Below, piece by piece: positions 7,677-14,985 of a DNA stretch of 20,085 bases. A program made the translations under genes and the position numbers. Location: the NCBI GenBank assembly GCA_964587525.1, contig CAZPLZ010000045.1, forward strand, positions 1 through 20,085. Direction: 5' to 3'. Numbering within the stretch: position 1 is the first letter of the stretch; every line of letters starts with the position of its first letter. The DNA comes from CAZPLZ01 sp964587525 (GTDB lineage: Bacteria > Oederibacteriota > CAKKQC01). The notes beneath the pieces were generated by a model. That model was not told where the DNA came from, made no database searches, and was given only the letters and a program-made list of their open reading frames with translations.

Positions 7677-8555
7677 ATGCCTGAAGATGGCTACCAGCGT
7701 GCGCCACGCGGGTTCACCCCCGCGCAGCGAGAGCAATTTGACCGTGATGGTTTTTTAATGGTTGAAAACGCGTTGAGTGATGATGCGATCGATCGGATTC
7801 TCGGGGTTATTCAACGCATCTCCGCCGCCGATCCTAAATATGATCCGACGAAAATGTACTCACCGGACAATGTGGTGGAGAAGGATCCGGTCTTCGCCGA
7901 GTTGATCGACTATCCGCCGCATATCGGGTTTATGTACGACCTGTATGGCGAACTGCTGAAGTTGCACCTGTCACAGTTCATGCTCCGGCCCCGGGGATCC
8001 TGGTACAACTTCTGGCATCCTGATGGCGGGCGCGCGGTCCCCTATGGCGTCTTTGCGCCCCAGCAGCCGCTCGTGTGCAAAGTTTCCTACTGGCTGACGG
8101 ACATACCCCGGCCCAAGATGGGCAACCTGGTCATGATGCCGGGCAGCCACCGCAAACAGTACCTCGATCACTATGACACGCATGACAGTGTGCCGGGAGA
8201 ACACATCGTGTGCGTGAAGAGGGGCACGATGACCCTGATGAACGCCAACACCTGGCATCGGGTGGAGCCTAACGAAAGCGATGTGACCCGCAAAAATATC
8301 TTTTATGCGTACTGTGTTGCGTGGATGTGTCCGCAGGACCGCTTTCAGAACGATCCCGAGTGGCTGAAGACGCTCACCCGTGAGCGGCGCATCATCATGC
8401 GCAGCTACCGCTACCCCTATGACAACGCCAAGCCGCCCGCGGAGGACTTTCCGCTGTACCTTGACCGGGACACCGGGCTTGACCGCGATCCGGGAGTCTA
8501 TCAAGACCATGTGCTGCTGAACCGGCGCAAGCGAAAAGTCGCGCACGAGCGTTAA
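7677..8555 (+). CDS. Phytanoyl-CoA dioxygenase (PhyH) family Fe(II)/2-oxoglutarate oxygenase
   Basis: 292 residues from the ATG backed by AAGGAG. The N-terminus has the family opening FTPAQREQFDRDGFLMVENA (13-32), in which a helix leads into the first strand. The iron-binding HxD is H114-P-D116 (NFWHPDGG), and the distal histidine is H194 (NANTWHRVEPN). A following R205 is a candidate for anchoring the 2-oxoglutarate carboxylate. MPGSH (154-158) is another conserved family landmark. Members hydroxylate diverse small molecules using O2 and 2-oxoglutarate in the cytoplasm; the substrate is not predictable from sequence. The gene follows the transporter by 53 bp and precedes a glycosidase-like protein. 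No evidence ties it to either beyond proximity. All three iron ligands are present, so the enzyme is probably active. Confidence 0.88.
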   Translation: MPEDGYQRAPRGFTPAQREQFDRDGFLMVENALSDDAIDRILGVIQRISAADPKYDPTKMYSPDNVVEKDPVFAELIDYPPHIGFMYDLYGELLKLHLSQFMLRPRGSWYNFWHPDGGRAVPYGVFAPQQPLVCKVSYWLTDIPRPKMGNLVMMPGSHRKQYLDHYDTHDSVPGEHIVCVKRGTMTLMNANTWHRVEPNESDVTRKNIFYAYCVAWMCPQDRFQNDPEWLKTLTRERRIIMRSYRYPYDNAKPPAEDFPLYLDRDTGLDRDPGVYQDHVLLNRRKRKVAHER

Positions 8556-8572
8556 CTATCCCTGTACCGCCG

Positions 8573-8641
8573 AGCTCCCTCTGGGCTGTCATCCTAGGCC
8601 TCCTCATTGCTGGATGGGTTCAGGCTGAGGCTTCCCAGGTG
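8573..8641 (+). other. In-frame signal-peptide-like segment lacking a start codon
   Basis: Reading upstream of 8639 in the same frame gives SSLWAVILGLLIAGWVQAEA followed by SQ, a textbook h-region and A-x-A-type cleavage site joined directly to the mature sequence of the next protein. No ATG, GTG or TTG occurs in this frame between the preceding stop and 8639. Either a rare start such as ATC (8558 or 8591) is used, or a mutation or sequencing error removed the true start. Confidence 0.55.
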
Positions 8642-10147
8642 ATGAAAGAAACCGATGTGGTCTTCATGGGTGGGGTCAAGGACCTCACCCTCTACGACAC
8701 GTACAGCGCCACCTGGGTTGCCTGGGGAACCGGGTGGGTCTGGCCACCGAAAAACGCCTTGAAGGAGATGCACGCCCGGGACATTCACTCCACAGGCTCC
8801 TTTTGGTGTCTCACGGCCGGGGCTAAGCTCCTCCACGAAGATCCGGTGTTGCGCAAGGCGGTGACCCGGGATATCGAAGGAAAACCTATCAAAGTTCCCT
8901 GGCTCCTCGATCAGGTCCACCAGGGCACCCCCTCCTGGTTCGGCTGCACGAACCATCCGGATTTCCGGGCTCATCTTCAGAAGAAACTCCGTGAGGCCAT
9001 CGCTCACGCGCCAAAGGGGATTCACATTGATGACCCAAGCGGGACATATGCGTCTGTGAGTTATGGTGGGGGATGCTTCGGCGATCACTGCATGAGGGCT
9101 TTCCGCGGGTACCTTAAGGCGAGGGACACTCCAGAGCTTCGGAGACGAGCTGGGGTCGAGACTTTTGAAAATTTTGACTATCGTGCCTTAGTGAGGAAAC
9201 ACGCGACCACCCGGAAGCAGTATCTCAAGGTTCAAAATGATCTGCCCCTCCGGCGAGAATTCCTGGACTGCCAGCTTGACCTGGCGGTGGACAACATCCG
9301 CCAACTGAGGACCCTGGCTCACAGCATTCTGGGGCCTTCCATGACTCTCAGTGTGAACGCTTACTATTCGGAGCCGGGCAGCCACTTTATGGCCTTTCAT
9401 CCAGTGATCACTCATATGGTTGCCGAGGTGGAACACCACGCCGCAACGGGAACCGAAAACCTCCTGAGCGTGGTGGGGGCCTACCGGCAGGCCGAGGCCG
9501 TGGGGAAGCCTCTGGCCGCGACGGGTGGAGGGGCTGACTACGCCTTTATCAAAGAGCACAATGCCGTCAATCTTGTGAAGATCTGGATCGCCTTAAGTTA
9601 TGCCTGCGGCCAAAGGTTCATGGTCCCTCACCCAGAGCACCAGTGGTGCCACACCGAGGAAAAAGGAACCCACTGGTACCAGGCGCCGGTCGAGGAGTTC
9701 GCCCCCCTGTACCGGTTTGTTGGGGAGCACCCGGAGCTGTTCAACGGATTTAAAGCCGTAGGTCCCTTAAGTCCGCCACAGGATATTCCTTCCAGTTTCG
9801 ACACTCAGGAACAGCGCCGGGCTTTGAAGGAGACACTTGAGCGAGGTGACCCTCGGCCTTTGAGTCCCCAGGAGGGTGTCTGGGTCTTCCCCCGCGCCAA
9901 GCCATCTGGAGAGACGGTGGCTCATATATTGAACATGGACTACCACCAAGGATCGGACAAGGTCTGGCCAAAGAAAAAAGTTGCAGTCCGGATTCCAGCA
10001 GACCTGGTGATCCAGCCGTTCACGCAGGCCGCCCTCTTCAGTTACGACGCCAAGCCTATAGCCCTCCCGGTGAAACAAACTTCTCAAGGCCTCGTCGTGG
10101 AAGTTCCAGAGTTGAGGATCTGGGGAATCTTGGAATACGCACTCTAA
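8639..10147 (+). CDS. Putative secreted glycoside-hydrolase-like TIM-barrel protein
   Basis: 502 residues from the conventional GTG at 8639; the real protein probably begins upstream with a signal peptide (see 8573-8641). The pattern suggests a (beta/alpha)8 barrel resembling GH42/GHL10-type uncharacterised glycosidases. FMGGVKDLTLYD is an early strand. GIHIDDPSGTY (127-137) is a strand ending in two Asp. It is followed by a Cys-containing loop, GGGCFGDHCMRAFRGYL (143-159), of the kind that precedes a helix in this group. MVAEVEHH (about 260-267) offers an acidic candidate on a later strand, and VPHPEHQWCH lies near the end of the barrel. A small beta domain appears to close the C-terminus (VAVRIPADLVIQPF, GLVVEVPELRIWGILEYAL). 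Specific family and catalytic residues are not assignable by eye. It sits 25 bp before the radical SAM gene, so the two may be co-expressed. Confidence 0.5.
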   Translation: MMKETDVVFMGGVKDLTLYDTYSATWVAWGTGWVWPPKNALKEMHARDIHSTGSFWCLTAGAKLLHEDPVLRKAVTRDIEGKPIKVPWLLDQVHQGTPSWFGCTNHPDFRAHLQKKLREAIAHAPKGIHIDDPSGTYASVSYGGGCFGDHCMRAFRGYLKARDTPELRRRAGVETFENFDYRALVRKHATTRKQYLKVQNDLPLRREFLDCQLDLAVDNIRQLRTLAHSILGPSMTLSVNAYYSEPGSHFMAFHPVITHMVAEVEHHAATGTENLLSVVGAYRQAEAVGKPLAATGGGADYAFIKEHNAVNLVKIWIALSYACGQRFMVPHPEHQWCHTEEKGTHWYQAPVEEFAPLYRFVGEHPELFNGFKAVGPLSPPQDIPSSFDTQEQRRALKETLERGDPRPLSPQEGVWVFPRAKPSGETVAHILNMDYHQGSDKVWPKKKVAVRIPADLVIQPFTQAALFSYDAKPIALPVKQTSQGLVVEVPELRIWGILEYAL

Positions 10148-10172
10148 GAAACAAGTTATCATAAGGGTCTAA

Positions 10173-11492
10173 ATGGCACCGCGCGCGTTTCATGTCATGA
10201 CCAAGCCCAGCGGGCCTATCTGCAATCTCGATTGCAAGTACTGTTTTTACCTCGAGAAAGAAAAGCTCTACCCCACGACCAAGGATTTCAAGATGTCAGA
10301 TCACGTCCTGGAGGAGTACATCCGCCAGTACATCGAGGCCCAGGAGGTTCCCGAGGTGAACTTCGCCTGGCAGGGTGGGGAGCCAACGCTCATGGGCCTG
10401 GATTTTTTCAAACGCGCGGTCGAGTTGCAGCGGAAATACTGCCCCCCCGATAAAAAGGTCACGAACGCCATACAGACCAACGGCACCTTGCTGGATGATG
10501 AGTGGTGCGAGTTCCTCAGGGAGAATAAGTTTCTGGTTGGCTTAAGCATTGACGGGCCTCGTGAGATGCACGATCACTATCGCGTGGATAAAGGCGGGCA
10601 ACCCACGTTTGGCAAAGTTATGGACGGTATAGAACTGCTCAAACGGCACCGGGTGGAATTCAACACGCTCACGGTGGTCCACCGTCTGAATTCGACACAC
10701 CCGCTCGAGGTCTATCGGTTCCTGAAGGAACACGGCTCCGGCTTCATGCAGTTTATTCCACTCGTCGAACGAGCAGGCGGCGACGAAGGATTCGCCTCGC
10801 CTCCAGATCCGGGTGGCGGCGGGCCGCCGTCCCCGGTCACCCCGTGGAGCGTTCAGGCGCGTGACTATGGCGACTTCCTCTGTACAATCTTTGACGAATG
10901 GGTGCACCACGATGTTGGGAAATATTTCGTCCAGTTGTTCGATGTGCACCTGGCCGTTTGGATGGGAATGCCGGCCTCCCTGTGCGTGTTCGCCGAGACC
11001 TGCGGCAACGCGATGGCTATCGAACACAACGGAGATCTGTATTCCTGCGATCACTACGTGTACCGCCACTACAAGCTCGGCAACATTCTGGACAAGACCA
11101 TGGAACATCTGGTGGACTCGCCGGAGCAGCGGAAGTTCGGAACGGATAAGCGTGACACCCTGCCTCGTTTCTGCCGTGAATGTGATGTCCGCTTCGCGTG
11201 CAACGGCGAGTGTCCCAAGCACCGCTTCATCGAAACGCCGGATGGGGAGCCTGGGCTCAATTATCTCTGTGCCGGCTATAAGATATTCTTTCACCATATC
11301 GATCCGTACATGCGCACCATGGCTGGCTTACTGAAGTCAGGGCGTCCGGCCGCGGATATCATGGAGATCGTCGCCAGTCGAGAGCAGGCCGAACGTCAAG
11401 CCGTGCTGTGGGCCACCGCCGGCAGGAACGATCCCTGTCCCTGCGGCAGCGGAAATAAATTTAAGAGGTGTTGCTGGGACTCACGTCCTTAA
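10173..11492 (+). CDS. Radical SAM/SPASM anaerobic sulfatase-maturase-like enzyme with SEC-C tail
   Basis: 439 residues; ATG 10173 is preceded by AAGGG at 10163-10167. The radical SAM cluster motif is C17-x3-C21-x2-C24 (CNLDCKYCFYLEKE), with GGEP at 68-71 and TNGTLLDDEWC following. The SPASM region has CGNAMAIEHNGDLYSCDHYV and CRECDVRFACNGECPKHRF, which supply auxiliary 4Fe-4S ligands; the D of SCDHY corresponds to the catalytic-base position of anSMEs. This family converts an active-site Cys or Ser of sulfatases to formylglycine without oxygen. The last 23 residues form a SEC-C metal-binding motif (NDPCPCGSGNKFKRCCW), an addition seen in some members. A Pro/Gly-rich insert (SPPDPGGGGPPSPVTPW) lies near residue 215. 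No sulfatase is encoded within the window, so the substrate is either elsewhere or different. Confidence 0.9.
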   Translation: MAPRAFHVMTKPSGPICNLDCKYCFYLEKEKLYPTTKDFKMSDHVLEEYIRQYIEAQEVPEVNFAWQGGEPTLMGLDFFKRAVELQRKYCPPDKKVTNAIQTNGTLLDDEWCEFLRENKFLVGLSIDGPREMHDHYRVDKGGQPTFGKVMDGIELLKRHRVEFNTLTVVHRLNSTHPLEVYRFLKEHGSGFMQFIPLVERAGGDEGFASPPDPGGGGPPSPVTPWSVQARDYGDFLCTIFDEWVHHDVGKYFVQLFDVHLAVWMGMPASLCVFAETCGNAMAIEHNGDLYSCDHYVYRHYKLGNILDKTMEHLVDSPEQRKFGTDKRDTLPRFCRECDVRFACNGECPKHRFIETPDGEPGLNYLCAGYKIFFHHIDPYMRTMAGLLKSGRPAADIMEIVASREQAERQAVLWATAGRNDPCPCGSGNKFKRCCWDSRP

Positions 11493-11523
11493 ATCCACCA
11501 AGCGCCGAAGAATGCGGATCGCA

Positions 11524-11552
11524 TTGACGAAGTAGCTACCGGTGGCTACAAT
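11524..11552 (+). promoter_or_regulatory. Near-consensus sigma70 promoter for a leaderless antitoxin mRNA
   Basis: TTGACG (11524-11529) and TACAAT (11547-11552) are separated by exactly 17 bp. Transcription would start about 7-8 nt after the -10 box, which falls on the A of the antitoxin ATG at 11560. No Shine-Dalgarno precedes that ATG. The layout therefore predicts a leaderless transcript. Confidence 0.7.
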
Positions 11553-11559
11553 ACTTCTG

Positions 11560-11850
11560 ATGAGATCTGTTGGGATCAAGGAGCTTAAAAATCGTCTGAG
11601 TGAATACCTTCGTCATGTGGAGACCGGGGAGATCGTCCTCGTCACGGAGCGGGATCACGTGGTGGCTGAACTTGTCCCCCCAAATCCAGGACGGGCACAG
11701 AGTGTGCATGATGCTGAACTTGCCGAGGCCGTCCGCCAAGGGTGGCTGACCCCGCCGCTCATGCCGGGTGGACCTCTGCCTCCGCGAAAGCCAGTGGCAT
11801 CCTTGAAGAAGATCCTTGCCGAGCTGTCCCGTGATCGGGGTGACCGATGA
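11560..11850 (+). CDS. Type II antitoxin, Phd/YefM family
   Basis: 96 residues from ATG 11560. A GTG at 11542 in frame overlaps the -10 box and is rejected. The N-terminal Phd/YefM DNA-binding fold is clear: MRSVGIKELKNRLSEYLRHV, then GEIVLVTERDHVVAELVP, the strand-helix pattern that binds the operator as a dimer. The C-terminal half (residues about 45-96), with a Pro-rich stretch (TPPLMPGGPLPPRKP) and a basic helix (ASLKKILAELSRDRG), is the expected toxin-neutralising tail. The stop overlaps the toxin start by ATGA (11847-11850), typical of toxin-antitoxin pairs and ensuring translational coupling. Autorepression from the promoter at 11524-11552 is expected from the family, not shown. Confidence 0.88.
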   Translation: MRSVGIKELKNRLSEYLRHVETGEIVLVTERDHVVAELVPPNPGRAQSVHDAELAEAVRQGWLTPPLMPGGPLPPRKPVASLKKILAELSRDRGDR

Positions 11851-12233
11851 TCTATGTTGACACCTCGGTTATTCTCGCCGAACTTCTTGCTGAGGATCGT
11901 GCTCCGGATCGGGGTTTCTGGAATCAACAGCTTGTGTCGAGCCGTCTTCTTGAATACGAAGTCTGGACGCGGCTCCATGATCGGCGGCTGGCATCCTCCC
12001 ACGGGGAGCAGGCTCGACATCTCCTAGGACGTCTGGCGTTCCTCGAACTTCGTCCAACCGTCCTGGCCCGGGCCCTCGAGCCCTTCCCGAAATCTGTCAG
12101 GACGCTGGACGCTTTGCACTTGGCCTCGGCTTTCTTTCTCAGACAGCAGGACCCATCTATGCGGTTTGCTACCTACGACAAACGTCTGGGCGCCCTGGCG
12201 CGGGCACTAAAGCTCTCCCGGGTAACGCCTTAG
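11847..12233 (+). CDS. vapC: PIN-domain toxin, VapC family
   Basis: 128 residues, normal for VapC. The PIN acidic residues are all visible: D5 in MIYVDTSVIL, E38 in LLEYEVW (E36 is the alternative), D88 in TLDALHLASA, and D111 in ATYDKRL. Members are Mg-dependent ribonucleases that cut tRNA or rRNA when freed from the antitoxin. Its ATG overlaps the antitoxin stop, so it is translated by coupling. The intact catalytic set suggests a functional toxin. The pair sits between a maturase and glycosidase-like genes and shows no link to them; such modules move frequently. Confidence 0.9.
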   Translation: MIYVDTSVILAELLAEDRAPDRGFWNQQLVSSRLLEYEVWTRLHDRRLASSHGEQARHLLGRLAFLELRPTVLARALEPFPKSVRTLDALHLASAFFLRQQDPSMRFATYDKRLGALARALKLSRVTP

Positions 12234-12255
12234 GGTTTCTATTGAAGGGGGAGCC

Positions 12256-12405
12256 ATGCAGCCTCTGGCCTTCCTCGATGATTTAACCAATGGGTCGGAA
12301 AGTCACGGGGATCATCTGTGCCGAATCGGTCTGCCGTTAGGACTGTCGTTTCGCTTACAGAATATCAGTGGGAAAGTCAGTTCTCCTCATCGACCGTTGT
12401 CCTGA
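12256..12405 (+). CDS. Possible 49-residue small ORF with SD-like leader
   Basis: ATG 12256 follows a purine-rich GAAGGGGGAG (12244-12253), better than any signal near the GTG of the large downstream gene. The product begins MQPLAFLDDLTNGSESHGDH, and the ORF overlaps the start of the next gene in another frame (stop 12403-12405). No homology is recognised. It could be a leader peptide that couples translation to the GTG at 12368, or chance. Confidence 0.2.
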   Translation: MQPLAFLDDLTNGSESHGDHLCRIGLPLGLSFRLQNISGKVSSPHRPLS

Positions 12406-14944
12406 CAGCGGCCCTTCTCATTTTGGCAAACAGGAGCTTCTCAAGGCCCTAAAGGGGAAAGGCGTCTCCGTCAGACTGGCGGAGCATTGGGCCAATGAAA
12501 CGGGTTCTGTCCGTCTGGTCATAGGTACAGCGCAGGACCGAATGGTGGGACCACTGCTGGTGAAAAGTGGGATCCGTATCGACCCCGAGCAGGAAGGAGT
12601 TCTGTATCGAAGGGACGACACCGACGCGGGTCCGGTACGGGTCATCGCTGGCACGGATGAACGGGGGCTGATGTACGCCCTGTTGGAAATGGCGGATCGG
12701 GTCCGCGCGCATGGTATCCAGGAACTGGAGGAGATGAGGGATCTGGTTGAATTTCCCGATATCCGGATACGCGGCGTGGACCGCTTTGTCATGGGTCCCA
12801 TGGATGATGGGTGGTACTTTTCCGAGTCTTTCTGGAATTATTACCTAAGCCGGCTGGCCCATAGCCGGTTTAACCGGCTGGTCCTGATCTTGGGTTTTGA
12901 TACGCCATATTATTCACCGCCGTACCCATTCCTCATGGGGGTGACCGGGTACCCGGAAGTTCAAGTCGTCGGGATCGATCATCGCGGGCGCAGCCGAAAC
13001 TTAAGCCAATTAAAGTGTATTGGCCAGTTGTGCCATAGCTATGGGCTAGAGTTTATTTTGGGAACGTGGCAGCAGATCCCTTGGACCAAGAACCAGGAGC
13101 GGATCGTTGAGGGTCTGCCCCAAGGCGAGGCTGAACTGGCCCGGTACTGTTCACAGGGCTTGAAAGACCTGCTTGGTGCCTGCCCGGAGATCGATGGCAT
13201 CCACTTCCGGGTGAACCACGAAGCAGGCGTCGGTAGCCAGAAGACGAACGAGTCCTTCTGGAAGGAATGTATCACCGCGGTGGCTGCGGTTGGCCGAAGA
13301 CTCAAGTTAGACCTGCGCGCCAAAGGGCTCACCGACGACATGATTCAATTCGCCATCAACACCGGGTTGGAGGTGACGGTTCCCACAAAATATTGGTGTG
13401 AGCACACGGGCCTCCCGTATCACCTGACCCAGATGAGAGAGGAGGAGCTGACGCGGTTGGATAACCTCAACCATGGACGGCGGTACAGTTATGCGGACCT
13501 CCTGCGCAAACCGCGTAGGTATGAGATCCTGTATCGCCTGTGGAATTACGGGTCCACGTGTGTCCTCCTCTGGGGCGATTCGGACTATGTACGCCGTTTT
13601 TGCGAAAGCTGTAGGTTGGGCCCAGCCTCGGGTTTTGAAATTAGCGCGCCCCTGAGTCTGAAGGGTGGCCACTCCACTGGAGAAGATCAGCCTTGGCCTT
13701 TGAGCGATGACCCAAGTTTGCGCCATTACGAATGGGAGGATGAGCGCTACTGGCTGACCTATACATTGTTTGGACGCCTCGGGTATTCCGGATCAGCCGC
13801 CGCGGATATATGGCAGCGGCAATTTCAAGAACGCTTCGGGCCGGAAGCCGCACCTGAGCTGGAGGCCGCCTATCGGGCGGCCAGCAAAGTGCTTCCACTC
13901 ATCACGGCGTTTCATATGCCGGTTCACCCCTCGGTGCAGTACTGGCCGGAACTGTCCACCGGGGGTGCGTTATTCGCTGAGCACAACTACAATAAAACTT
14001 TCCGTGACCGAACGTATCAAAACACTGAGCCCAGTGACCCAGGGCTCTTCTATCGAATCACGGATTACATTTCTGACTGGCTTGCAAGTTGCCTGCGGGG
14101 CAAGTATACCCCGCTGCAAGTCAGGGTGTGGTTCCGAAGCTGTGTCAGTGAGATTCGCCGTTCACTGGACAGGACAGATAACTACAAGATTGCCAGTGAA
14201 TCCGCAGAGTACAAGGCCACACGGTTCGATTTGCTCATGCTTGCCGAACTGGCGGATTATCATGCCGCTAAAATCCAAGCGGCGCTCGCCCTGTCCCTAT
14301 ACCAGAAGACGAATGAGGCGAATCTTCTTACCGTGGCGTTAGAATCGATGGAGCGCGCGAAGAAATCCTGGGAGGCGCTTTCCGAACGAGGCCGCGCGGC
14401 CTACCACGTCCCCCTTGATTTTGCGCCAGCATCAGGAGCAGGCCGTCGCGGGCACTGGTCCGATTATCTTCCAGAATTGGAGAAGGATGTCTCTCGCCTG
14501 CGGAAATTGCTTCACGAGGCTGATCCGCCTCAGGGTCAAGGCCCCGGAAATCTTTTTGAAAAGGAGCTAGAACCACACCGGATAGAAGATATGGCTGAAC
14601 GCTATCTGTCTTCGTTCAAAGCGGATCTCCCCAAAACGTGTACAACAGCTGAAGATCTAGTGATTACGGTCAACGTGGGGGAGGCCGCCTCACTCACCGG
14701 AGATCTCACAATGCATTACCGGCATACAAACCAGACCGAGGGTCCATTCAAAGTATTGACGATGAAGAAAACCAAGGGGGGATATCGTGGCGGTATCCCT
14801 GGTGAGTACATCGTGCCCGAGTGGGATCTGCTTGTTTATTTTTCTGCGGTGAACAACACCGGCCATGGGTTGATCTTTCCGGGTCTCTATCACCCGGACT
14901 ATCCGGCGCCGTATCATATTATCAAAGTTGGTGCTGAAGGATGA
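12368..14944 (+). CDS. Large GH67/GH115/GH20-like putative glycosidase
   Basis: 858 residues from GTG 12368; an in-frame stop at 12338 limits the start, and no strong SD is present. Residues 1-125 look like the alpha/beta N-terminal domain of GH67/GH115/GH20 enzymes: RLVIGT, then VRVIAGTDERGLMYALLEMA and DRV (90-112). The barrel starts at about 130 (IRIRGVDRFV), with SRFNRLVLILGFDTPYY (166-182) and DGIHFRVNHEAG (276-287). E285 and H284 at the end of a strand make candidates for active-site residues. The C-terminal part (about 480-720) is helical, and the end (about 755-858) is a small beta domain. No signal peptide is seen, so the protein may be cytoplasmic. No specific CAZy family can be assigned by eye. 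Its stop overlaps an ATG at 14941 by 4 bp, tying it to the deacetylase-like gene. Confidence 0.6.
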   Translation: MGKSVLLIDRCPDSGPSHFGKQELLKALKGKGVSVRLAEHWANETGSVRLVIGTAQDRMVGPLLVKSGIRIDPEQEGVLYRRDDTDAGPVRVIAGTDERGLMYALLEMADRVRAHGIQELEEMRDLVEFPDIRIRGVDRFVMGPMDDGWYFSESFWNYYLSRLAHSRFNRLVLILGFDTPYYSPPYPFLMGVTGYPEVQVVGIDHRGRSRNLSQLKCIGQLCHSYGLEFILGTWQQIPWTKNQERIVEGLPQGEAELARYCSQGLKDLLGACPEIDGIHFRVNHEAGVGSQKTNESFWKECITAVAAVGRRLKLDLRAKGLTDDMIQFAINTGLEVTVPTKYWCEHTGLPYHLTQMREEELTRLDNLNHGRRYSYADLLRKPRRYEILYRLWNYGSTCVLLWGDSDYVRRFCESCRLGPASGFEISAPLSLKGGHSTGEDQPWPLSDDPSLRHYEWEDERYWLTYTLFGRLGYSGSAAADIWQRQFQERFGPEAAPELEAAYRAASKVLPLITAFHMPVHPSVQYWPELSTGGALFAEHNYNKTFRDRTYQNTEPSDPGLFYRITDYISDWLASCLRGKYTPLQVRVWFRSCVSEIRRSLDRTDNYKIASESAEYKATRFDLLMLAELADYHAAKIQAALALSLYQKTNEANLLTVALESMERAKKSWEALSERGRAAYHVPLDFAPASGAGRRGHWSDYLPELEKDVSRLRKLLHEADPPQGQGPGNLFEKELEPHRIEDMAERYLSSFKADLPKTCTTAEDLVITVNVGEAASLTGDLTMHYRHTNQTEGPFKVLTMKKTKGGYRGGIPGEYIVPEWDLLVYFSAVNNTGHGLIFPGLYHPDYPAPYHIIKVGAEG

Positions 14945-14985
14945 GTCTCAAGCATCCAGTCAAGGATTTATTTCCTTTCTGATCT

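Noticed and set aside
10542..11297. 251-codon open frame on the minus strand
   Set aside because: Antisense to the radical SAM gene, whose Cys motifs are all on the plus strand.
14980..14982. TGA recoding (alternative genetic code or selenocysteine) in the deacetylase leader
   Set aside because: TGA ends several genes at natural positions here (6703, 11848, 14942, 16999). No SECIS-like hairpin was evident and the position in a signal peptide makes Sec implausible.
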